From Phytoseiulus persimilis (Eukaryota > Arthropoda > Arachnida > Mesostigmata > Phytoseiidae), in assembly GCA_037576195.1 (NCBI GenBank), contig CM075102.1:20642745-20706744 (forward strand): 64,000 bases of DNA, read 5' to 3'. A program made the translations under genes and the position numbers. The notes under the pieces were generated by a model that made no database searches, had not been told where the DNA came from, and worked only from the letters and a program-made list of their open reading frames with translations. Positions within the stretch are counted from its first letter, which is position 1; each line of letters begins with the position of its first letter. Shown piece by piece: positions 36,629 to 48,428 of this stretch.

Positions 36629-39600
36629 TGAGTGATTCCAGTTCCTCGTCTCGGATTCGTCTCCCACCACTCCTTCGGTCCCTACCCGCAAACAGAGAGG
36701 AATTATTTTACCCCGTCGAGGACACTTGATAGTTCCCCGCGGCCGGTACAGCCGAGCTTCCTCCTCACGGGAGGCGACGTCTGTAACTGAAACGCTGCCT
36801 CAGCCGTTTCGAGAAGCCAAAACCCGATCGAGGCCGGGTCAGATCGCCATTCAATGCTGAGCCTGCGGAGCTTTATCATGAAGACAGACACACATCCACA
36901 CGTATCAACTTTTGAATAACAGAGGCTCACCATTGGTTCGAGTCGTAAGCTAGAGTGCGGCGTTGCCAAATTCTAAGTTCGCGAGCCTTGGACACCACGT
37001 GGAGAAGACGTATCTTTCTAGCTAGCTGCAACTGTCTAAAGATCAGCTGATGAAGGGAGGCCGTATCACGGGCGAGATCGTGTGCCCCAACGACCCATCG
37101 AGCAAGAGCTGTGCCAAATCTCTTTTGCTCATGCCCAAGCGAGCCTCCTGATTCCCTTCCCCTTCCCCCGCTCATTCCTTGACCCCGGAATCGAATGCCG
37201 AGAGTTCTCCATGCAACGACGAGCGACTCGAAACTTGTTTCCAGATGCTGCTTTCCCAAACGACCGTTGAAAGCCATGAGGGAGATTGGCCCCCAAATGA
37301 TGACATCGCTTCGATTCCCGACCTGGATGAACGGCCCTTCCGTTTTTCCAATACTTCCTCTTACACTATCTCTGTCATTGATTTGGTCCGTCGCCGGAAC
37401 CAAGCGATCGTATTCTGGCATCCTAGAACGAATTCTGCGTGATGGGAAAACGAGTCCGTGCGCGAACGGTTCGATCTATGGGCCATGGTCCTGAATCTCC
37501 TACGTCATCAAACCCCCTTTTCTTCGTCCCTGAGAGCGAGAAAAAGTTCGATCCCCGTCGAATTCAAATCCGATCTCGAAACCGCCCGTTGCCAGTCCAT
37601 GAGTTCCACCCCGCATGCAATCCAAGTCAAATTCCGAGTGCGCGAAGTCGCAATATACCAACCACTGTACATTATCGCCGCGTTTAGCGAGCCGAATTCC
37701 GTGCAACTATCTCTGTGACTTCGGAGCGTAGCAGGAACTCTGGAAGGTATCTCCGTTCAAGTGATGGAACCATACTTTGTGATATGAAATAAGGTCGAGT
37801 CAGTGATGAACACGTGCTAGAATTTGTCTACATACTCCGGAGAGGCGTCCTCGAATGCACGAACGATTCATACTGATAAGGACTGAGGACGATGTCCGAT
37901 TAATATATATCTTCTTACCATGTGTAAAATAGGTCGATTATTTAATGTATATTATGTGCCGAGGGACGCCATCAACCAACCAATTCAAAACCTGTGCCGT
38001 GACGCGGCATTAGACTGCGTTGGGCTTCTTTGAACGAAGAAGTGGAAGATCCCGAATTGAGTTTCATATTTTGTCATCGACTTGATAATAAGTTAGAGAA
38101 GCTTGTGAGTCATTACACAGCACTGATCAACACTGCGACCAGAATCGTTTCCTGTGACAAACGCAGTTGATAGAGAACGGCAGCCATGAGAAGAGTGACC
38201 ATCATGATGACTTTAAGATGTAAACTTGACAGCTTCCGATCAAAGAATCGAGTAACGAACAATGATACAGGCTGAAACTCGTCGATTCAACCCGAACGTG
38301 ACTATGATAAGATGAGGAAATTTTCTCCGCATCGAGAAGCAGCACGAGGCGACGAGTGTCTCCGCTTGTCGCCCTGTGTCTTTTCCACTCTGCAACTGAG
38401 GCTCGATCGAACGAAGAGCTACGGGGGGTGTTATGTAAGGATCGATTTCAGAACTTATTTCCATTCCGAAGGCGGTCGCCAACTAGATTCTGAGAGGTGA
38501 TTGGTAAGGGAGAGCGAACGAACTCTGAAGCCGACCATTGATAGATATTTGAGGGAGTGAATGACAATGATGGAATGATGAAATGATACGAATGAGATTT
38601 CTTCATGAAAACTGGAAACCGGAATATGTTTTGTTCTCAACATTCGATTGTGGCTCTCTCAATTTCCCTGATGACCTTCCTCCGATTTCCGGGGAGCGCG
38701 AGAAGACTCCACCCTGCTTTCGAAATGAGAATTTCGCTATTGAGGCGAAGAGAATGAATAAAAATTTCTGTTGCAAAATACGAAAACAAATCGGCTTATT
38801 CGTTTTTCGCCAATGCCCTCCCTCCTTCCAATGTTGCTGCACGAGGAAAGGAGCCTCTCGTGGATTCCTCCGAGGATACAGTCGCGAATCGTTTGCCATT
38901 ATTACAGGTGCTCCAGCCGAATATTCGCAAAATGATCCGATCCATTGATGAGAGGTGCATACATACACTTCCCGTGCAACGTGACTGCGGTGTTTGCTCA
39001 ACGTTCTGCACAAAGCCTGTCCGATGTAGTTGTCTCGAATCGTCCGAGCGTTTCGGGGGTGCTGCTCCTCCTCGCAGGCAGAAACCTCGGTCAAACATAC
39101 ATGATTCGGACATGATTGAAGGATCGGATGTTGGGCGTGAAAACAGAATGAATTTAAGGAACATGATCTGTGAGCTGTGGGTTGCAGGTGGAGGGGGTCA
39201 GTTATTTTGTAGCATTGGTGGTCAGAGAAATTAACTCCACGGCGAAAACTGCACCAGCCAACGCAATTGGCAACGCAGCCCGATCAAACTGGGCCCACAA
39301 TGTTCTCGTGATTCTGCCGTCGGCTCCCCCATATCAGTGTTCAATGTATTGCTGCGCTCGCTGGTGGAGCCAATTGTTCGTCGCTTGTTGTCTCATCTTA
39401 TCTCTCGCCGAGGCCGGGCTTGAACGAGGATCTCCTTCTCGAACATTTTCCGCTGAAACAAACTCTGTGCATCATCATAGAGATGGAAAAAAATCCTGCC
39501 CCCCTCGCCTCTTTGCGAGGGGCATCTCTGGCTTTCTGCTTGATGGGTGGCCGCCGGAGGTCGGTCGTCAGAGATGTTGTCCGACATCTGTTAACAAAGT

Positions 39601-42600
39601 TCGACTGTACCTCGGGCACGCGCCCCGCGTCACTCGAAGCAGCTACGCAGTTTGGAAAGGATCGTAGAGAACGTCCGCATTCCCTCCTTCTCAAGCTAAC
39701 AGTGAAAATCGGGCTGTTTTCAGAGAACTCCATCTAGGCGGTGCTCTCATCAGCAGTAGATGCTGAGCCTCATGATGCAGGTCTGAATTTTACTTCGAGC
39801 ATCTTCGAATGTCCAGAGACCCGATGTGGAGCCCCATCCGGTACGTACCCGGTCCTATCCCCGGTTACCCGGATCCGGGTTATGACCCGGGTCCGGCATC
39901 GAGTACCCGGGTCCACGGGTCCAGCCTCGAACACCCGGGTCCACAGACTCCAAGAAATATGGTCGGATCCAACCCGGAATCTACTCTCCAAATCGGGAGT
40001 CGGGCGTCGGAGGTCCAACCCCGGATTCTGCGACCCCCACCTGCGACCCTGTGAATTCTCTCATTGGAGGCTCGTCGGTGAGGGGAGATGAGTGTTCTGA
40101 AACATCTTTCGAGACATGGTCGATACTTCACACGCAGCTCCATAGCGCTCCAATCACTCGTGTGGCAACGTTCAGCGTATTCACAACCACATATACAATC
40201 TCTGCTTCACTCAATCGGATAACAAGGCGAATCGTTTCGTAATCAGCAGGGCCTGGAAGTTCAGGCATAGATCAGATCTCCGATCTATCCATTCAGGTCG
40301 ATGAATCAATGAGGTTTTGATGCTTGATTCCACTTCTATGGGTAATCAATCATCATCCACGAGGCCTTCCAAATATCCATGGATATATGAGAAATGTTGA
40401 TAGGATGATTCCCGAACTTCCAGAATCAAGTTATCGGATTCGTTTAGTCGGATATAATCTGATGCGACAGGAATCTCATCGTACGCATGTGAGCACCTGG
40501 AATCGCTGAATCATCTTCGATCAGACAATGGGAATGACTAGGATCCAAAGTAACTCAGCCTACTTCACCTGCAGTACTGCGATTTCCGGCGTGAACTTTC
40601 GGCGTGCGAGGACTATTTACAAGGCCTGAGCACGAGGCCCGGAGGAGCGCTCATTTCCTCGTTGTCGATAGCAATCGAATCGAGAGTGCTGTGCCCGACG
40701 GTACCGTGATTGCTTCCTAGCTAGAGAGGAAATAACCGGGAAGGAGGCGAGAGTTTGCGATTCCTGAAGATGGGCTGTCGCAAGATACACTGCTACAGGA
40801 GAAGAATCCAATTCACAGGCAGGTCCCGGGATTCTTGGGTGCAAACCGGCCCCTTCCACCCTCGGATCTTACTTTCGGGCATCCGAGATGAAGAACGTTC
40901 ATAGGTCGAACCTGACGTCGAATTTTCTATCTTTGACGAGAAGTAATCGATGAGATTCTGAGCACGCAGAGTATCTCCAAACAGACGCCACGTACGATAG
41001 CATAAGGGGGGAAGCAGTGATGGAATTCCGGAACCAATAACGACTCATAACTCGCCTGGTACAGAGCTCCGGTTTCGCAGCAAAGCATCAGAAAATCGGG
41101 TTAACAACTATCCGGACTGATCGGTACAATATGTGCTCATCAGGGATCGGGTGGAACGATGATATCCAGGATCCCTTGCGGAGCTGTCAGCATGGAGTGT
41201 TCATCGCCGATTTTGTTACGACCAGGTGATGTATCAAATGTTTCGTGGGCAAGAAAGACACATTCAGATGAGGAGAGAGTCATCTTATTGTTTGTGTGGC
41301 ATCTGGCCAATTCATCGGAGATGGCTTTAGCTCAAGACGCTCAGTGGTACTGAGAGCAGAACCGTAGATCTTCAGATGATCAGCGAACAGAAGGTAGTTT
41401 ATGGATGCTCGAAGGTGATCGAGGAGGTTTCGGCGTTGGCACAGACCAGGACCCTCCCAATCGTGAATGCGCGTATCGATAAAAAGAAAACGACGAGCTT
41501 CCCCGAATCCCAGACCTGGCTCAGACAAGACGCGTTTACGGGGCAGGACATGGATATTGGCCATCTGTTCAGGGCTCGTAGTAGACAATGAATCAGACAG
41601 CTGACCTATGAGTGGCGAAACTCATCAGTGGTATACGATTCTTCGACGCCTCCGACAGAGACGATCGTCCTTCTCGATTGGGTTCCACCGCTCGTAGTCG
41701 AGATGACCTGGAACGTTGGGTTTGGCCAGAAATCTCTGTGGAGCAGCGGACCATGCAGTGCGCCTCACAGCAGTTAGTAATCGCGCTCTTCTGAAGTGCA
41801 GTTCTGGCAGTGAACGGATGTCCAGCAGAAAGATAGGAAGGAACTCAACAGGATAGGAATTCAACAGGTATATCGGAGGAGACAACGACATCGGCTAGGT
41901 CCATACGTGTTTTAGAATACAAGCGGCTACACCGCCAGGTTCTCAGTCGCCACATGATCTGCCTCCGAGAGACAGTCCGGCGACACGTACAGCAACGGTT
42001 AACCAGGGTTCTGACCGTGAGCGCGATATCGGTAATCGGCGCGGAACGAGCATTGAGACACTAAGACATAATATAGGAACGTCGACCCATCATGGACTCA
42101 GCAGTATGAGTCATTCACCTCATGATTCGAGAACCGAACCACGTCTCGCGAAAAAGTTCGCAAGACGATTCATCTCTCAGCCGATTGAGATCGACCGCAA
42201 CAAGCATGAACCCCCCCCCCCCCCCCATTCCCCTCCCCTTAATTGCAACGAGATAGTTGCCCGTGGTCCAGAAATGTTGAAGATGGAAATAACACTTTTA
42301 TTCAATGGAATGATGAGTTGGAAATTCTCTTACCCTTTCTTATCTTGCTAATTATTCGGTGAGAGATGACTATGAAGTTACTGAGTCGATCCGAGCATGT
42401 TAATTTTTCGCCCGAGAATCGAACTTTCCCAGTTTCCGTTTTCTTTCCAGGCTTCCAAGACGAGAAAGAATAATAGCTCAATGCTCGGGTACAAAAAGAT
42501 GTGGTCATCAGATTTTTTTCGGTGTCGGCTTGCTAAGGAGATACGGGGCAAACGCATCGAGTACGGGATTTCGTCGAGAGATCAGCAATTTTAGTGAGGC

Positions 42601-45295
42601 TGATAAGATCGGTCGTTAATCTCGAGCTCTGGAAGGATTCTCCTTATTTCAAGATGCGAGCTATTGGAATCTCTATTCGCATCCGATGGAACCAATATGA
42701 ACTCGATCGAATTGGTTCCGGGAAATGAGCTTTTAGACGCTTCCCTGTCCGTGTTGTGGAGCACGTGAGGAAACAGTATTTTTTTTCCAGAGAACGCGGT
42801 TTTCGGCCGATTGGCGAACGAGAGAAAAAAAACAGGGCGCCTTCCTTCAAGCGATGGATCGCAACGAAGAAATCCAGAATCCGATAATTCTCCACAGAGT
42901 GATTAGCAAAAGCAGAAAGGGCAAAGAAGTTCTCGACTCACGTTTACCAATGTGTGGTTGTGATCATGTATCCACATCTGATACTGGTAGCACTAACCCT
43001 CAGCCAACCGTTCAACTCGTCGTTGTGAGTCACAACTTGTGGCTCCTTCGAACACCCGGCTCCCATCGGAACATTATCGATTCCCCAGAACTTTTGTTCG
43101 ACGCTATCCCTCCTTGGAAACTTCTCTCAACCCGAAGAGATACAAATTCCCTGTTTAAGGGCTCCCCGAGGCATGCGGCTTGTTTCCTAGGAGGAACGGA
43201 TCTTTCTGAGATTTCTAACAGATAGGCTTCGGCAAACCAGGAATGTGGAACCCCTTGCCGGGGTTGTACCTGGGTCGACTAATCACCTGGAGGACTTCAT
43301 CACCAGAACCGGTTCGTTGTAATCATTCAGGATGTGAGGGAATCCTCGACCCCTCACAGGAGTCAGGGTTTGTCGGGTAATGTTTGGAGCTCGGAAGTTA
43401 TCAATCCTTAACATGCTCTCCGACTCCTGAATTTGTCAGGCATAAGGCATCATTCGACGAGCTATTTTTCAAAGCACCCAAGTTTCCATGGATTGATGTG
43501 GTTTGATTGATGAATAGTGATTCAACTTCCAGGGTCCATTCCTGAATTCGACCACAGTCACAAGCTGATTCACGAAAATGCAGAGCTTTCCCATACGTTT
43601 GGAAAGTTTGCAGCCTTCCACTTTTCCACAATTTTCCAATATGGATCTGGCTGAGTCGCAACCCAACTACGGAGGAAGCTCCGCGGAGATTCCAGAGATC
43701 CGGAACTGTCAGAAGAGGACGTCCATCATATTACACAATAGCAATTAGGGAGATGTGATCCTCGGACCGTCCAACGGTGGGATTGAGGCATCTGGGAACT
43801 CCTGATGCGGTCGGCTCTGATTTTATAGAGAAAGCAAAGGAACAAGTAAATGCACTACTGAACGACGGGCTGAGTCCGCGCATTCGCAAAGCTCGAAATC
43901 TCTAGAAGCCTCCTGGATGTGAAGCACTGAGAGACTGAAGTTGAGATTTCCACGAAACCACGGGATTCATCCACTTTCGTTCAGTCCGCAATGGCAAGCG
44001 ATAGCAACAAGAATCCCGGACGGGTATCCCGGAGGACTGCGCCGGTAACGTTCACGCTGACTCTCTTTGCAGTTCGTTGTTCGATCACGATACTTGAGCC
44101 GGGATGGTGCTCTCTCGACCCACGATCGGAGATGGGGGCACCGGAAGGCAGCCAACCGAGGCTCGAGGTTCCAAGCGGCGTAGAGTTCGTGGCTCAGGAC
44201 AGCCTTCAAACGGCTCACTCAGTGGGTCATTGTTTCCTTTGGAAGGGCCTCAGCGCTCGGTATTCATGTTCGAGCTCTCCTTACGCCCGCTGCTGTCACT
44301 CTTACCGTTGAACTACTGTAAATTTACTGACTTTTCATCAAGGCATACATTCGAGCGCAGTCAGAGACGCTGCTAATGGTTCGGGCGCGACAACGCTCCG
44401 TTCAGCCGCCGCGGAGGGAGCTCAAACTGGCGCGCGCCCAAAGAGGAAGTAGACAGAGACGCTAGAAAACGAGAGAGGGCGAAGTCTAGATGTTCTTGAA
44501 TACAGGGTTCTTGGAGGCCGGTCTTCTCGGCGTCATCGACGACTCTTGGAACAGAGGCATTTTCCGGATTGTCGTTCGCATCTTGAGATCACGCGCGGCC
44601 GTTCAGCCACCGAGAAAAACAGCGTGTTAGTGATCGGAAGGCCGGAGAGAATAATCTTATCTCCTGTTTCGGAAGCGAATTAATTTCCTCCCAAGTGTCC
44701 GCGGGCGCTCCCAAGGCTAGATCATGTGATCGACTTAGGTATCCAAATTGATGCCGAAGCAGCAAGGCCCTAGGAGCTCGGAGTCAAAACATCCATGCCT
44801 CCTTCCGAAGGAGCCGATCGGTCGTTTCGCTCCGAAGCTCTTCTCCGGTTCCCTATGCTCCCCTCCGCGATTCAGGAGTACCTGGAGACCGGCTACTTTC
44901 CCCGCTTTCTGCCGCATTTTCGGCGAGAAAACATTCGGTGCAGCCAGCGTAATAGCAGCCGACATCGCGTAGTTGACTCACCCGATCGAGCGTGGTTGTT
45001 CAAAGCTACCTACACCCTCTTCTCTTTGCTTTTGTTTCCGAAGAGGTAGTTGGGAACTGTGAGAGTAATTCTATCTTCGAAGGAAACTGGGTCGATCTCC
45101 TTCCGTTTTAAAGATAGAATGATCTCATTGTCAGCGTGAATACCTGTGCGAGGCTGCCACGTGACAGCTATACGATCGAGAGTACGCTGTCGACGTTGAA
45201 GTGGTGAATACGTCGGACATCCTTGGACTTATCCGCTTATCACTCAACAGACTCAGTATTCACTCGGTCGGTTTCTTCCTCTCTCACGCTGGCTC
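36629..45295. other. long gene-poor stretch
   Basis: Nearly 9 kb without a gene I can support. Contents noted: an open minus frame at 36927-37421 of uncertain status, three ACCCGGGTCC boxes at 39885-39942, a run of 16 C at 42211-42226, and AATAAA on the plus strand at about 38757. The POSH 3' UTR occupies an unknown part of the left end. No tRNA, satellite array or transposon end seen. Confidence 0.45.
39885..39942. repeat. cluster of three ACCCGGGTCC palindromic boxes
   Basis: ACCCGGGTCC at 39885-39894, 39905-39914 and 39933-39942, flanked by further CCGG-rich near-copies from 39848. The same box occurs twice at 27098-27126. Its core GACCCGGGTC is a perfect palindrome. It could be part of a repeat family or a protein binding site; nothing decides. 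Confidence 0.5.
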
Positions 45296-45299
45296 TTCT

Positions 45300-45306
45300 T
45301 ATTTAA
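45300..45306 (+). promoter_or_regulatory. TATA-like box of the small secreted protein gene
   Basis: TATTTAA lies 64 bases before the start codon, a fitting distance for a short leader of about 35-40 bases. No other core element is clear. Confidence 0.4.
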
Positions 45307-45369
45307 GAGGTCATCCAACGAACCTGTTTCTATCCTACCAAGTTCAAACACAAGTAAACATCTGCAACG

Positions 45370-45846
45370 ATGCGGTATCTGGCCATTCTTCTCCTGCTCC
45401 CCGCTATCGTCGTTCCGTGCAGAAGTACTCCAACAGACTACCCGTCTCGAAGAGACGAGTATCGGGCGAACTTCACGCTGGAGGAGCGCCTAACTCAACT
45501 CACGCAGTGTCTGAGAAGTAAGGAGTTCCCTGAGGTCAAGGTCGAGCAGGCGGGAGCGCTTTTTCGTGAAGTCGGAGGCGAAGTCGACGGATGGTACCTG
45601 CTTCGAGCCTTGGAAATTATCAACAAAGACTTTGGAAGGGCACGATCATGCATTTGCCGGGGAGCTGGAGTCAGCTACGGCACCGGAAGAGCTAAGCACT
45701 GCTTCTCAGAAGATCTCGAAACCGATATCGTGCTCGAATCGTGCGTCTCGCGAAATCCATATAAAGTCTTGGAGCTGCTTCCACAATACTGTGATGTGCC
45801 TTCGAGAGTGGATGATAAATGGTGCTGTGAGACAAATAGAGAATAA
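45370..45846 (+). CDS. small secreted cysteine-containing protein, 158 residues, unknown
   Basis: An ATG at 45370 opens 158 residues with a clear signal peptide (MRYLAILLLLPAIVVPC region, cleavage near residue 19). The mature part is charged and has seven or eight cysteines, in the pattern C, C-x-C, C, C, C, CC, ending KWCCETNRE. One NFT sequon is present. No membrane segment or GPI signal, so it is probably released. A TATA-like box lies upstream and the stop codon TAA is embedded in AATAAA (45842-45847), implying a very compact single-exon gene. I do not recognise the family. The short secreted form is common among arthropod gland, haemolymph or reproductive proteins, but nothing here picks one. 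Confidence 0.7.
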   Translation: MRYLAILLLLPAIVVPCRSTPTDYPSRRDEYRANFTLEERLTQLTQCLRSKEFPEVKVEQAGALFREVGGEVDGWYLLRALEIINKDFGRARSCICRGAGVSYGTGRAKHCFSEDLETDIVLESCVSRNPYKVLELLPQYCDVPSRVDDKWCCETNRE

Positions 45847-48428
45847 AGGAAAGCTAATCCTATTTCGAAGTTTTGAACATGTTTGGAGAGTGAGAGTGAT
45901 AAAGTCGCCTAATATCCGATTCGAGGATTGAATGGCCTCAGGTATTCTAATCGTTCGCGTTGGATGTTCTTCATAATGTTGAATAGAACCGAGAGCACTC
46001 TTCTTTCGTCGATGCTAATTCGATCCCGAAGACCGGTAATCATGCGTGGTTGCAACATTCCCGAGGAGCCTAACTGAGCAGCCTTCCCGCCTGGAACACC
46101 GGAAGGCTGCGCTCAAACACTAAAGCGTAGCCCAAAAAAGGCTTACTTGTCCCTGCAGCACGTCTTGACTCAAATGGACTGTTCAGAACGATCCGAGATC
46201 AACACATAAACTAGTGTGTGAACCATCAGATTCTATTGGACATCCTCGCTGGTCGTCACGGTGAGGTAGTCGCCACTCTGAGCGAGGGGCGAGCTGCAGA
46301 TCGATCGGGATGCAAGAAGCACGAGTTTTGAACCGACTTGAAAGCCGAGTGATAGTGACGGGTCCGCACGCCACGTGCGGACTCGCCCGGTCAACTTCTT
46401 CTACGACCAGTGACGCTCAGAGGACAGCCGAGGAGAGAGACGAACCGCTCGATGCTGGAACTGTCATCGATTCATCGAATTTCGGCGGTCTGTGTCAGTC
46501 AGACGATCTCAGTACGGGTCGTCCATCAAAGTGAACGAGCTGAATTGATGATTCAATCAACATGTTATCTTTCAGTTCGGGATGCGTCCTCAGAATGATA
46601 GGTCAACCTCAGACAAGCGTTATTCGGGGTCTGAGGTTCACTTCCCACATCCAGAGAACTCATACAGGTGGAAAAAAGTGAAAGGAAAAGTACGGTAGAT
46701 ATTGAATGATGATTCTTGGGTTCTGGAATGGCGTTCAGCAACTGCATGGCTCAGCCTCGCTCGTGTGGAGAATGTTCTGTTCAGAACAGTCCGGCGACAA
46801 GCTGGCAAAACAAGAGAAATCCGTATCCGTAACGCGGAATATCTCCTTAGCCTATCAAAATGTTTCTACCCAGTCACGTGAGCCCATATCTCAACAAGAA
46901 GGCTGGCTCACGAGAGTGCGACACCGACGTGAGGAAGATGAAAGAGGTAGATCCCGTCGGCAGGTTGTTTCACACAAGGGCGACGCTCGCTCAGGAGGAA
47001 AAACATGGTATTCATCGCGTGTCCCGACCGGATTCAAGGGCAATCTCCGTCATTCTCGATTGTTATTCAGATCCCAGGTCGGAAATTTCAACAACCGCTC
47101 GGTGGAATTATCCTTCTTTCCAGTCAGGTTTCTTTGGCACATTGAAAGTCCACGGCTATCAGTAACAGTCATTGTCGATACGCGGCCCTCGGTGCGTGTG
47201 CCACTGACACGTTTTAGAGCTCTTGGGGTCACGTCTCGGGTTCGATTTGTGAGCGATATTATCTCTCGAGATAGTTAGTGTGTCTCGTTTCTCAAAGCAT
47301 TCTACCTGCGGCTACTGATCGGTATCTAAGAACTCACTGACCTGGCAGAATGAGCAGAGCGTTACACGAAAATAGTTTTCATGAAGCAAAGCTCACGAGA
47401 AGACACGATGTAGATAGGGGATCTCGACCCGTCTGTTTGTCTGATCAGCTGCAGCCGGGAAATCCTCAAGTTCGGATGAGCCTGTTTATTCAACGCTGTT
47501 CTGGGTAACACGGAACGAATAACACATGTCGTGTCGAAGGCATGAGAGTGGGGCGTCATTCCCTTGGAGCCCAATTGCAGAATGGAACTCCAGTCGATTC
47601 CACTCATGACTGTATATCACTCCCACTCGAAATTATCGGAGATTTTCGATATGGAAACGGAGGAACAAAAGGACTCAAAATTATTCAAATTGGAGATTCT
47701 GAGCCAAGACTCTCTTTTTGGGAACATGAAGTGTAGGAGGACCAGTCTCTCCACGGTTAGGCGAACGGTTCTCTTGGAATTACGATAGCTCTGACTGATC
47801 GCCACAGGATGACTGCCACTTGTTGAGAGCGTTCTCTATTGCGAGCAGTTTCGCTTCGCTGTAGCGAAGGCCTCTCGGTTAGTTGGGAATCGACAGCCGG
47901 TCGCTTCTCAGATGGTTTTCAAGACTCCCATTCTCTAGGCTTTCAAGGCCATGGCAAATCAATTGTAGTACCTATCGACCGAACCTTAGTTCTTGGATGA
48001 AAATAAAAGGCAGAAAAACTTAATCAGCCTTTCATCTAGGATAGGGGTGAGGGCAAATTGTTCCATGCTGATCGATTGAGAAAATCTTTTCCATTCTGAA
48101 TAGCTCAGGATCAAGATCCGGCTTTTTATTCTCAGTACAATCCCATTCATTCGCTCCGCTAATAGCGAGGTCTACGTATACATTTTAACATAATCTAACC
48201 GGGCTTTCATAACATCGCAATTCCTCAGTTTACGCGTCTCAGTCACTTCCCAAGAACGCGAAGGAGCTCTGAAGAACTGCTATCACACGTATAACATTGA
48301 AGCATACATCTCCCCAAGCTTCGTTTGATTGGTACCTCTAGAGCAACTCTCTACCTAGAAACACTCCACGAACGCGTCAGAATCCTGGGGTTTGACTCCG
48401 TTCCGTGACAACTGGCTCCCTCTACATT
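45847..48428. other. intergenic, no gene recognised
   Basis: Overlapping frames on both strands (for example 46706-47278 plus) without domain, signal peptide or consistent splicing. No repeats seen. Confidence 0.45.

Noticed and set aside
36927-37421. Minus frame with a phrase (GAHDLARDTASLHQL) faintly like SGNH-hydrolase domains
   Set aside because: The similarity is too short, the catalytic motifs are not visible and the start is unclear.
42211-42226. Run of 16 C as a possible regulatory element
   Set aside because: A simple homopolymer with no associated gene; slippage explains it.
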